Below the pieces are notes generated by a model. The model saw only the letters and a program-made list of their open reading frames with translations. It ran no database searches and was not told where the DNA came from. DNA of 64,000 bases from Bacteroides sp. (GTDB taxonomy: Bacteria > Bacteroidota > Bacteroidia > Bacteroidales > Bacteroidaceae): assembly GCA_021201335.1 (NCBI GenBank), contig JAJQFD010000044.1, forward strand, positions 1 through 64,000, in the 5' to 3' direction. Position numbers and translations under genes: made by a program. Shown piece by piece: positions 8,585-19,105 of this stretch (its first letter is position 1; every line of letters begins with the position of its first letter).

Positions 8585-10865
8585 ATGACATTGAAAACAT
8601 TCCTAACAGGATGTTTAGGAGGATTATTGTCTCTAAGCTCTTGTGATCGCCCGGTAAGTGTACAAGATTATAGTGTTTATGTAAATCCATTCATCGGTAC
8701 AGGAGGCCACGGCCATACTTTTCCTGGACCAGTAGTACCACATGGGATGATTCAACCCAGCCCGGATACCCGGATTGAGGGGTGGGATGCCTGCTCGGGC
8801 TATCATTACAGCGATTCAACCATCAACGGTTTCTCTCATACTCACCTGAGCGGTACCGGCTGTGCTGATTATGGGGATGTATTATTAATGCCAACGGTAG
8901 GTGAACAACATTATATGATTACTGATATTCACAACCAGCAACTTCCCTACGCTTCCGTTTTTTCCCATACCAACGAGATAGCCGAACCCGGATATTATTC
9001 CGTTTTTCTGGATACCTATCAGGTAAAAGCCGAATTAACAGCCACCAAACGGGTAGCTCTTCATCAGTACACTTTTCCTGAAAATACCCAGTCAGGATTT
9101 ATTCTTGACCTAGATTATAGTATAGAACGTCAGCGTAACGAAAATATGTACTTGGAAGTAATCAGCAACACGGAAATACGGGGACAAAAAAACAACATTC
9201 TGGGCTTTCGACCAATATATAAACTTTTACGCCAAATTCTCCAAACCTTTCACTTATACCCTGATTGAAGATACGGTAATAACTCTGGAGGGTAAATCTC
9301 TCCCTCTATGCAAGGCATTGCTCCAGTTTCAAACCTTGAAAGAAGAAAAAGTTTTGGTAAAAGTAGGAATTTCCGCTGTGGATATGGAAGGTGCCCAAAA
9401 GAATGTGGAAACAGAAATACCACACTGGAATTTCGAACAAGTACGCTCTGCTGCCCGCACTGCCTGGAACAATTATCTGGCTAAAATAGATGTCAAGACT
9501 CCCAATGAAGAAAATAAAATGATTTTTTATACTGCCCTCTATCATACAGCCATTAGTCCGAATTTGTTTACCGATACAGACGGACGCTACCGGGGAATGG
9601 ATCTCAAAATACATCAGGGAGATACAATTCATCCTATGTATACAGTTTTTTCTCTTTGGGATACTTTCAGGGCATTACATCCGTTAATGACGATTATAGA
9701 TCCGGAATTAAATAATCAATTTATTCGCTCACTCATTAAAAAACAACAGGAAGGTGGAATCTTTCCTATGTGGGAACTAGCCGGCAATTATACTGGAACG
9801 ATGATTGGTTATCATGCTGCACCCATTATTGTAGATGCCTATGCAAAAGGATATCGTAATTTCGATATTCAGGAAGCTTATCAGGGTTGTCTAAGAGTAG
9901 CGGAATATGATACATCAGGTATTCACTGTCCCCCTGCCGTATTACTAGACCTGATGCCCAAAGCCAAATATTATAAAAACGCCATCGGATATATCCCCTC
10001 CGACCGGGAGAACGAATCGGTAGCTAAAGCACTGGAATATGCTTATGATGATTGGTGTATCTCCGTTTTTGCCGAAGCTTTAAATGATTTCGAAAACCAG
10101 AAAAAATACAATCGACTGGCCAAAGCCTATGAATTTTATTTCGATGAATCTACCCGCTTTATGCGGGGCCTCAACTCCAAAGGCGAATGGAGTACTCCTT
10201 TCAATCCCCGTGCCTCTTCCCACCGAAATGATGATTACTGCGAAGGAACCGCCTGGCAATGGACATGGTTTGTACCTCATGATGTTGAAGGACTTGTAAA
10301 GCTCATGGGAGGTAAGGAAGCTTTCACGCAAAAGTTAGATTCTCTTTTCATTGTTGATTCCAGATTGGAAGGAGAGACAGTCTCGTCAGATATTAGCGGA
10401 TTGATTGGACAATATGCACACGGAAATGAACCCAGTCATCACGTTATTCATCTTTACAATTATGTTAACCAGCCATGGAAAACACAGGAGTTGATTGACA
10501 ATGTCTTTCACAGTCAGTACACTAACTCGCCAGACGGTCTTTCAGGTAATGAAGATTGCGGGCAGATGTCTGCCTGGTATGTGCTGAATTCACTCGGTTT
10601 TTATCAGGTTTGTCCAGGTAAACCAGTCTATTCCATCGGACGTCCTTTATTTGATGAAGCCACAATCCGGTTACCCGATAACAAAACCTTTCAGATTATC
10701 GTAAGGAATAATTCCAAGATGAATAAATATATCCAAAGCGCTTATTTAAATGGAAAAGCATTAGAAATACCTTTTCTCACACATACAGATTTGACATCTG
10801 GAGGTAAACTGGAATTTACCCTGACAAACTCACCGACAAAGTGGGGAACCCAGGAAATTCACTAA
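8585..10865 (+). CDS. GH92 alpha-mannosidase, lipoprotein (second), frame broken at an A7 run
   Basis: The protein starts as a lipoprotein (signal ending LSLSSC, Cys20) with VNPFIGTGGHGHTFPGP and GFSHTHLSGTGCADYGD. After residue ~200 the frame runs into a stop at 9266-9268. The other frame continues without a gap through FDQYINFYAKFSKPF, GNEPSHHVIHLYN and GNEDCGQMSAWYVLNSLGFYQ to 10865. The switch maps to the seven-A run at 9186-9192; six A would restore one ~759-residue GH92. The downstream part has no ATG near its beginning, so it is not an independent gene. Either a homopolymer sequencing error or a real slip. Role as for the first GH92. Confidence 0.9.
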
Positions 10866-10876
10866 CCTCAAACAGA

Positions 10877-10910
10877 AAGTCCCTGCTGGGTTTGAGCCTT
10901 GCAGGGACTT
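10877..10910 (+). terminator. Hairpin ending the GH92-sigma-FecR-GH92 transcript
   Basis: AAGTCCCTGC and GCAGGGACTT form a perfect 10-bp stem with a 14-base loop, 11 bases after the GH92 stop. The T tail is weak. Confidence 0.75.
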
Positions 10911-10950
10911 CCGATAAACTCTCTTTATTCATCCTAGTCAAATAGATTGC

Positions 10951-11016
10951 AGAGTAAACTTATCATACTTGCACGATAAGTATAGGCTACGCGTACGATA
11001 AGTATACTCTATTTTA
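10951..11016. repeat. Tandem array, 22-bp period (array B)
   Basis: The 12-mer ACGATAAGTATA occurs at 10973 and 10995, exactly 22 bp apart, and a diverged unit (AGAGTAAACTTATC) fills 10951-10972. Read on the minus strand the unit starts TATACTTATCGT. Array D at 37951 shares the words CTTATCGTGCA and GCGTAG. The array lies just downstream of the GH92 terminator. Confidence 0.65.
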
Positions 11017-11874
11017 TTCATAGAAAACAACACGAAACCTCGATCTCTGATAAGAGTTTTTGGTATAAGTTTTGGTTTCTTCTCATCGTTGAATGACAAT
11101 ACTCGACACGCTATTTATAGGATTCTCCTCGCGTCATTACTTCTTTTGTGGTTAGACCAACAGTATCCATTTGTGCCAAATTAGTAAAGGTACACTAACC
11201 ATCCAAACACCATTTATACATATTACCATGAATATTAATATAACCCCAGACATTGAATTCAAAACGTGCTTATCTGAGAAAAAACAGCCATATTTCCTAT
11301 ATATTCTCAATCTCATCTTCAGATCCTAAACTCAACGTATTTATATTCATATTGTATTCTAAAAGCTTTTGTTTGTATTTCCTAGTTTTCGTTTCATATT
11401 ACTTTTTTGAGAAAAAAGAATTAATACCTCTACCTAAATATACCGTGCTTTTAACAGAATAAATTCCTAAGAACAAAGAGAAAACCAAAACAAAAGTAAG
11501 AGGTAATTAAGATAATAATAGGAGACCTGGGAAATATCGAAAGAGAGAGTGGTTAAAAATAAAGAATATAAACTTTCTGAGTTTAACAAATTCATTAATT
11601 TTATTTACTATCACAAATTATCTAATTGATATATACTGATTTGTTCTTTATAAAAGGATAATGACGTATTGATAGCAGCTTACCATACAAATACAGAAAA
11701 CATAACTTCCACATAAATTGATTTCATGAAATTTCAAGCATTAATAAAAAAAGACGGATTTAACTAAGTAATTTTTAAAGTTATTTTGTTTTATACTATA
11801 AAAGAAGATTGTCGACGTCTTCATTTTTCATTGTTAATTAATTAAATTTATTGTAAAACCATTAAATAGAATGT
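11017..11874. other. Gene-free stretch upstream of susC
   Basis: AT-rich, with stops in all frames apart from one 69-codon ORF (11253-11462) that has no recognisable domain or ribosome binding site and looks like chance. A near-palindrome TTGATTTCATGAAATTTCAA lies at 11718-11737. The susC promoter must lie here, but I could not identify an ECF-type element with confidence. Confidence 0.5.
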
Positions 11875-14800
11875 ATGGAAAGCAATCAATTTTGCCGAAG
11901 ATTGAAATTTATTCGGATTCTACTGATTCTTTTGGTTGTATTAGTTCCTTTTCAATGGGCAATGGCACAGTTGACTCTCTCAACAAGCCGCACTACCCTA
12001 GGGACAGTTATCAAACAGATTCAAGCACAATCGAGTTACCAGTTTTTTTATAGTGACAAGCTATCATCTACCATCGTAGCACCACTAAATGTAAAAGATG
12101 CTTCTTTGGAAGCTGTATTAAGCACACTACTAGAAGGGACAAATGTTTCTTACCAGGTTGAAGATAACATTGTTTATCTGGCAGAAAAAAAACGCTTCAG
12201 AGATATCTCAGACTGTAAATCAGCAACAAACTGTAACCGGTACTGTTACCGACAGTAGAGGTGAAGCACTGATCGGGGTAAGTATCCTAGTAAAAGGAAC
12301 AGAAAATGGAACTATTACCAATCTGGATGGAAATTACACATTAACTGCAGACAATTTCAACGCAGTTTTAGTGTTCTCATATATCGGATACCAAACGCAG
12401 GAAATCCCGTTAAATGGGCGTACATCCATCCAAGTCGTACTACAGGAAGATACACAAATTATCGACGAGGTTGTAGTTACAGCGCTAGGTATCAAACGTT
12501 CCCAGAAAGCATTAAGCTATAATGTACAACAAATTTCGGATGATGAACTTCTGAAAAACAAAGATGCAAACTTTATCAACGCTCTGTCTGGTAAAGTAGC
12601 TGGTGTTACCATCAATAGCAGTTCATCCGGTGTGGGAGGAGCCAGCAAAGTAGTAATGCGTGGTTCGAAGAGTATACTCCAGTCAAGCAATGCCTTATAT
12701 GTTGTTGACGGTATACCGATGTTTAACCTGGGAGGAGAAGGCGGAACGGAACATGGTTCTTCTGGTACCACAGAAGCCATAGCTGACATTAATCCCGAAG
12801 ATATTGAATCAATGTCTGTATTAACAGGTGCGGCAGCGGCAGCCCTTTATGGTAGTAATGCGGCGAATGGGGCGATTATAATTACTACCAAAAAAGGCCA
12901 GGCTGGCCGCACCAGTCTTACAGTCACTCAAACCACTGACTTCTTAAGACCTTTTGTTTTACCTGAGTTCCAGAATCGTTATGGAACATCGAGTGTTGAA
13001 ACCAGTTGGGGGGCGAAACTGAACGCTGCCAACTACATGGGATATTCACCAAAAGATGATTATTTCAGGACAGGTGCTGTTGCTACCGAATCTATATCCT
13101 TATCTACAGGTACGGAACGTAATCAGACTTATTTATCAGCCAGTGCGGTAAATTCTGATGGCATGATTCCTAATAATGATTACAATCGTTACAACTTCAC
13201 TTTCCGTAATACAACATCTTTCCTGAATGAAAAAATGACATTAGACGTTGGTGGAAGTTATATCAGACAGGATGATAAGAATATGACGAATCAGGGTACT
13301 TATTCCAATCCATTGGTTACAGCCTATTTATTTCCGCGTGGAGATGACTGGAATGACATCAGGATGTTTGAAAGATGGGATAGCGAACGGAAGATCTATA
13401 CACAATACTGGCCACAGTCCATTAGCGATTATACCGGTCAAAATCCATACTGGATCAATTACCGCAATCTTCGTATAAATAAAAAAAGCAGGTATATGAT
13501 GAATGCCAACTTAAGTTATCAGATACTGGATTGGCTAAATGCGTCGGGACGTATTCGTATAGATAACTCCGACAATAAATATACGGAAAAGTTATATGCA
13601 TCATCAAATACCACTTTGACGGATGGATCTGAAAACGGATTTTACGCTATTGCCAGAACAGAAGACAAACAAATGTATGGTGACCTTCTCGTAAGCATGA
13701 ATAAAATGTTTATGGAAGACCAGCTTTCTCTTCAAGCCAATGTTGGGGTCTCTATTTCTGACCAACGACAGGATGTTATTGAAAACAGGGGGCCTATCAT
13801 GGAAAATGGAATACCAAACGTATTCAACGTATTCCAATTAGACAATACAAAAACCAAACGCTCACAAAGCGGATGGAGAGAGCAAACTCAATCAATCTTT
13901 GCAAGCGTGGAATTAGGATATAAAAGTACTTATTATCTGACAGTTACCGGAAGAAATGACTGGCCATCACAATTAGCCGGACCCCAATCCATAAACAGTT
14001 CCTTCTTTTATCCGTCTATAGGTGGCTCAGTTATTTTATCTGAAATGTTAAAATTACCGGAAGAAATTTCCTTCTTGAAATTAAGAGGCTCTTATGCATC
14101 TGTAGGACTTCCTTTTGGACGATTCCTTTCAAATCCAACTTATGCCTGGAATTCTTCTTCACTGGAATGGGAACCTAGTTTCACTAACTATCCAATCCCT
14201 GATTTAAAACCGGAAAAGACAACATCTTGGGAAGTGGGTTTGACAATGCGTTTCCTGAAAAATTTCAATCTTGATTTCAGCTTTTATACAGCCAAGACAT
14301 ACAACCAGACTTTTGACCCACAGGTTTCTGTATCATCACAGTATTCAACACTTTACATCCAAACAGGAAGTGTACGCAACCGGGGAGTTGAGCTAGCTCT
14401 GGGCTATCAGAATCAATGGAACAATGGCTTCAGATGGAGTTCAAACTATACATTCAGCACGAATAGCAACAAAATTCTGGAACTGGTTGAAAATTATCCA
14501 CATCCTGAAACCGGAGAGATGATTACGAAAGACAGACTGGAAATTGGTGGCTTATCTCAGGCAAAATTCCTCCTGAAAAAAGGTGGCAGTTTAGGAGACC
14601 TTTATTCCTTATCAGATTTGAAACGTGACGAAAACGGTAACATTTATGTAAATGAAAACGGCGAACTTACAGTTGATAACCAGGTAGGTGATATTAAATT
14701 AGGCTCTATATTCCCAAAAGCTAACATGGCTTGGAGAAATGATTTCTCCTGGAAAAATATTAATCTCGGATTTATGGTATCGGCCCGTTTAGGAGGTATC

Positions 14801-15208
14801 GTTTATTCGGCCACCCAGGCTTCTCTAGACCTTTTCGGTGTATCAGAAGCAAGTGCTAAGGCCCGGGATATGGGAGGTGTTCAGATTAACGGCAATGATT
14901 TGATAGATGCGAAAACCTGGTACACCACTATAGGTGCCAACAACGGTATTCCTCAATACTATACATACAGTGCAAGCAATGTGAGACTACAGGAAGCTAG
15001 TATTGGATATACGATTCCAAAGGATAAATTATGGGGAGTAGCAGATATGACTATTTCATTAGTGGGACGTAACTTATGGATGATTTATTGTAAAGCTCCT
15101 TTCGATCCGGAATCCGTTGCTACTACCGGTAACTATTATCAGGGTATAGACTACTTTATGATGCCCAATACACGTAATCTTGGATTTAATGTAAGACTCA
15201 AATTTTAA
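11875..15208 (+). CDS. SusC-family TonB-dependent receptor with STN domain, frame broken at an A8 run
   Basis: Signal peptide (ending PFQWAMAQ), then an STN domain (about residues 31-105, LTLSTSRTTLGTVIKQIQA to NIVYLAEK). After the frame switch come a carboxypeptidase-like domain (VTGTVTDSRGEALIGVSILV), a TonB box/plug region (DEVVVTALGIKR, YVVDGIPMFN) and a C-terminal 22-strand barrel ending GFNVRLKF. The frame changes at the eight-A run 12185-12192; seven A would give one ~1111-residue protein. As written, the signal peptide and STN are cut off from the barrel. It should import high-mannose N-glycan fragments with the SusD partner; the STN domain would signal to FecR at 7566. The start at 11875 is the one in frame with the signal peptide. 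Confidence 0.93.
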
Positions 15209-15223
15209 AAAGGAGAAGAAGAT

Positions 15224-16843
15224 ATGAAACGAAATAAATTCATCATACGACTATTTACGCTGGGATTGTTGATCGCTTCTTTATCAGCATGTACAGATAA
15301 ATATGAAGGGTATAACAGAAATCCTTATGATGTTGATGACGAAGAGAAAGAACGAGACGCTTACAATGTAAGGACATCTCTCACTTATATGCAAGGATGG
15401 GTTATTCCATTGGATGTGAATGCGTGTCAATTTTCCGATTGCTTATTGGGAGGACCATATGGAGGATATTTAGCGGATTCAAACAGTGGATTCAACAATA
15501 AAAATTTCTCAACTTATATTCCGGAAGAAACATGGGCAAAAGTAATGTTCAATGATTTTATCCCTAAATTATATCCAACTCTTGCCACCTTAAAACAGGC
15601 TACAGACGATCCTATACCCTTAGCTGTAGCTGAGATTATTAAGGTTATTTCTATGTTACGTGTTACCGATACTTACGGACCTATTCCCTATTCTCAGATT
15701 GGTGCGGATGGTAAGCTAACAGCCCCTTACGACTCTCAGGAAGATGTTTATATGAAGATGTTTGAGGAGCTGGATGCTTCCATAGCAATTCTTACTGAAA
15801 ACCAAACCATAAACTTTAATCCGAAAGCAGATTTAGTATACGATGGAAACACAGTAAAGTGGATTAAACTGGCAAACTCTATTAAGCTAAGAATGGCCGT
15901 CCGTATAGCAAATGTTTCTCCTTCAATTGCCCAGCAAAAAGCAGAAGAAGTGGCCCAACATTCTATCGGAGCATTTACGAGCAATGATGATAATGCATCT
16001 GTGTCTATAGCTGTAACCAATCCATTCCGGGTAGTAATGTATGAATATAACGGAGGGGATTCTCGTATATCCGCAGATATTACTTCTTACATGAATGGTT
16101 ACGAAGATCCGCGTCGGGAAAAATATTTTGAATTATCTTCCTTCACTGCAAGCGATTTAATCGGCAAGAAAGTGAATGAAAACGGTTATTACGGACTTCG
16201 GAGTGGTATTGAAATTCCGAGTGGAAACCTCGTAAGACGTTATGCTAATATGGCTGTATCAGCTAATACCAGGCTTTTATGGATGAATGCGGCAGAAGTT
16301 GCCTTTCTGAAAGCAGAAGGTGCTATGCGTGGATGGAACATGGGAACACCTGACGGTGTATCCTTTACGACTTCAGCGGAAGGTTTTTATAAAAAAGGTA
16401 TCCAGCTTTCTTTCGAACAATGGGGTGCAGGTGGCGCTGAACAATACATGGAAAACGAAACGCTCAGACCACAAGTGTATGAAGATCCGATGGAAATGTT
16501 CAGTTACGACGCTACCACTAGTAATATTACAATTAAGTGGAAAAATGCTTCAGGATACGATGAGGAAAACTTGGAACGCATCATCACGCAGAAATGGATT
16601 GCTAACTTCCCGTTAGGACATGAAGCTTGGGCAGAATACCGCCGGACCGGTTATCCAAAATTAATGGAAGTAATGGTGAATAATAGTGGTGGCAGAGTAA
16701 ACTCAGTTAGAATGGCACGTCGCCTTCATTATCCGCAAACTGAATATACAGAAAACGGAGAAAACCTAAGTGAAGCAATCAGCAAATATCTTGGTGGAGC
16801 CGATACAATGGGAACTGATATTTGGTGGGCAAAAAAGAATTAA
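15224..16843 (+). CDS. SusD-family glycan-binding lipoprotein
   Basis: 539 residues with a lipoprotein signal (IASLSAC, Cys23). It has the SusD/RagB layout: an N-terminal TPR-like helical part, the conserved region around RVTDTYGPIPYSQIG, and a C-terminal segment LWMNAAEVAFLKAEGAMRGWNMG with EAWAEYRRTGYPK near the end. It caps the SusC barrel on the cell surface and captures the glycan. It starts 15 bp after susC behind a good AAGGAG sequence, so it is co-transcribed. By position it corresponds to BT3984. Confidence 0.95.
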   Translation: MKRNKFIIRLFTLGLLIASLSACTDKYEGYNRNPYDVDDEEKERDAYNVRTSLTYMQGWVIPLDVNACQFSDCLLGGPYGGYLADSNSGFNNKNFSTYIPEETWAKVMFNDFIPKLYPTLATLKQATDDPIPLAVAEIIKVISMLRVTDTYGPIPYSQIGADGKLTAPYDSQEDVYMKMFEELDASIAILTENQTINFNPKADLVYDGNTVKWIKLANSIKLRMAVRIANVSPSIAQQKAEEVAQHSIGAFTSNDDNASVSIAVTNPFRVVMYEYNGGDSRISADITSYMNGYEDPRREKYFELSSFTASDLIGKKVNENGYYGLRSGIEIPSGNLVRRYANMAVSANTRLLWMNAAEVAFLKAEGAMRGWNMGTPDGVSFTTSAEGFYKKGIQLSFEQWGAGGAEQYMENETLRPQVYEDPMEMFSYDATTSNITIKWKNASGYDEENLERIITQKWIANFPLGHEAWAEYRRTGYPKLMEVMVNNSGGRVNSVRMARRLHYPQTEYTENGENLSEAISKYLGGADTMGTDIWWAKKN

Positions 16844-16857
16844 GAAAGGAGTAAGTT

Positions 16858-17903
16858 ATGTTACATATGAAAAACAAAATTAAATCGTTTGCTCTTGGTG
16901 CCGTTATTGCATTAGCCATGGGCGCATGTAGCGACTGGACTGATGTGGAAAGTGTAGGTATCAACGAACAAAATCCGTCGACTTCCAATCCGGAACAATA
17001 CGCTCAATACCTGGAAAGCCTGAGAAAATACAAAGAAGCTGATCATAAGTTTGTATATGCCTGGTTTGATAATAGTAATAAGGAACCCTTTAGTCGCGGA
17101 CACCACATGAATGCAACCCCAGATAGTGTGGATGTAGTTGTTTTAATGTCACCGGATGAACTGGCTGATTTTGAAATTGCTGAAATGGATGAGATCCGTA
17201 CCGATAAAGGAACTAAAATACTATATGCGGTGAGTTATGATGCTATCAAAAAAAAGAATATGAACAGATGGTGAAAGATGAAACAGCTAATGATGAGAAT
17301 TATAAAGCACCTGAATTTGTTAATTACCTAAAATCAGAAACTCAGGCAGCCTTGGTCCCCGTAGCAACCTATAATTACGATGGTATTATTATTGGCTACA
17401 AAGGTATCAGTACTATCTATATGACAGATGCTGAAAAAGAAGCATATCAGAAAGAGCAAGAAGCATTTTTAAATGAAATTACGACTTGGTACAATAACAA
17501 TACCAATAAAATAATTTCATTCGAAGGTAATCCTCAAAATCTGATCAATAAAACGATTTTGCAGTCGTGCAAACATATTATTCTAAATACAGCAACCGTT
17601 GGTACTTCTTCACAACTCTCCATAGAAACCTTAAAAGCTTCTGTAGAAGGAGTACCTACTGACCGTTATATTGTGGTGGCCGCTACCCGTTCACTTGATA
17701 CAACGGACAAAACAACCGGTTATTACGATGGTGACCTGCGCGCTATCGTGGAAGCAGCATATTGGGTAACATTTCTGGAAAGCGGATTTACCAAGGCTGG
17801 CTTAGGTATTTATAATATTCAGAACGATTATTATAATCCGACACGCGTATATCAATATGCTAAAGAAGCTATTAATATTATGAACCCTGCTCCTAAAAAG
17901 TAA
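16858..17903 (+). CDS. GH18-like surface glycan-binding protein without catalytic acid, frame broken at an A8 run
   Basis: A lipoprotein signal (ALAMGAC) begins a ~348-residue protein with a GH18-like barrel (VDVVVLMSPDEL, KILYAVSYDAI). At the place of the GH18 motif DGxDxDxE it has YDGIIIGYKG, so the catalytic Glu is replaced and hydrolysis is not expected. By position it resembles BT3985, thought to be a binding protein. The frame is interrupted at the eight-A run 17248-17255. One more A joins the two halves as IKKKEYEQMVKDE; losing two A also works. A strong AAGGAG precedes the start; an ATG three codons in is an alternative. The next gene begins 3 bp downstream. Confidence 0.85.
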
Positions 17904-17906
17904 GAT

Positions 17907-19070
17907 ATGAAACGAATTAATTTATATATCGCGGCGATGGCATTGTTTGCAACGGTTTTCACCGGATGTCAGGACGATGATGAGTCTTTCGACAATAATC
18001 TTTATATCAATTCGTCGGCCAAAACAAACAATGTTTTATTAAAATCAACCATAGAAACTGATGAACGTTCTTTCCAGGTAGCTTTAGCCAGACCAGAAGA
18101 ACAGAATATTACATTAACATTCAAAGCCGAAGCGGGATTAGTGGAAACATATAATGCTGCTTATTACGACAACGCTGTGATGTTACCGAATGGGTATTAT
18201 ACCTTTTCTGCCAATGAGTTAACGATTACAGCCGGAAGCGTTTTATCCACCGATTTTACGGTCTATTTTCAAGATTTAAATGAATTAGATCGTGAGTTGA
18301 TTTATGTGCTTCCCGTTACCATTGATAATGCAAATATCGGTGTATTGCAAAGCGCACGTACCATGTATTATGTGTTTAAAGGAGCAGCGCTGATCAATGT
18401 TGTGGCTGATATTGAAAAAAACAACGTATATGTAGACTGGAAAAAACCAGACGTTGTCAACAATATGCGTCAGATTACAGCAGAAGCTTTAATACGTGCA
18501 CGTAACTTTGATAATCAACTTAATACGATTATGGGTATTGAAGGTCAGTTCCTGATCCGTATCGGAGACTCTCCTATTCCATCTAACCAATTGCAAATAG
18601 CAACCAGCAACGGCAACTTCACTTCAAGTGATCTGATTATCCCAACCAATGAATGGGTTCACATAGCTGTTACTTACGATGCAGATGCAAAAAATGTGAA
18701 TGTATTCATTAATGGTAAAAACCTGGTTTCGGGAAGTCTTGATTGTGGATCAGTGAATTGGGGTATCCCTCATTCCGATGAATCGGAAGGAAAACCTCGT
18801 TGTTTCTGGATTGGTTATTCCTACGATAATAACCGCTACCTGGCAGGTGAGATTGCTGAATGCCGGGTGTGGAATCGGATACTTAGTGCTAATGACATCA
18901 ATGAAAAAAATCATTTTTATGAAGTCAATCCGGATGCAGAAGGACTTGTTGCTTATTGGAAATTCGACGAAGGCTCTGGAGTAATTATTAAGGACTACAG
19001 TGTCAATGAAAATCACGCTACAGCATCAAACCCTCTCAAATGGACAAGCGTTGAATTGCCTGCTAAATAG
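17907..19070 (+). CDS. DUF1735 plus LamG lipoprotein (surface glycan-binding protein)
   Basis: 387 residues with a lipoprotein signal (TVFTGC, Cys21). The N-terminal part (about 40-165) looks like a DUF1735 domain: FQVALARPEEQNITLTF and the DFTVYFQDLNELDRELIYVLPVTI segment. The C-terminal ~200 residues form a concanavalin-like LamG domain (WVHIAVTYDADAKNVNVFING, GEIAECRVWNRILSANDI, GLVAYWKFDEGSG). No catalytic residues are recognised. By context it would hold N-glycans at the cell surface for the adjacent GH18 enzyme, comparable to BT3986. It lies in the susC operon. Confidence 0.88.
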   Translation: MKRINLYIAAMALFATVFTGCQDDDESFDNNLYINSSAKTNNVLLKSTIETDERSFQVALARPEEQNITLTFKAEAGLVETYNAAYYDNAVMLPNGYYTFSANELTITAGSVLSTDFTVYFQDLNELDRELIYVLPVTIDNANIGVLQSARTMYYVFKGAALINVVADIEKNNVYVDWKKPDVVNNMRQITAEALIRARNFDNQLNTIMGIEGQFLIRIGDSPIPSNQLQIATSNGNFTSSDLIIPTNEWVHIAVTYDADAKNVNVFINGKNLVSGSLDCGSVNWGIPHSDESEGKPRCFWIGYSYDNNRYLAGEIAECRVWNRILSANDINEKNHFYEVNPDAEGLVAYWKFDEGSGVIIKDYSVNENHATASNPLKWTSVELPAK

Positions 19071-19105
19071 CAGGAAGTATTTTTGAATTAAAACAAGAAT
19101 AAATT

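Noticed and set aside
9318..10865. The C-terminal part of the second GH92 as a separate gene
   Set aside because: It would begin at a TTG inside the GH92 domain, and the frame is open upstream to the A7 run where it joins the first part.
11253..11462. 69-codon ORF upstream of susC
   Set aside because: AT-rich, Phe/Tyr/Ser-rich chance composition, no ribosome binding site or domain.
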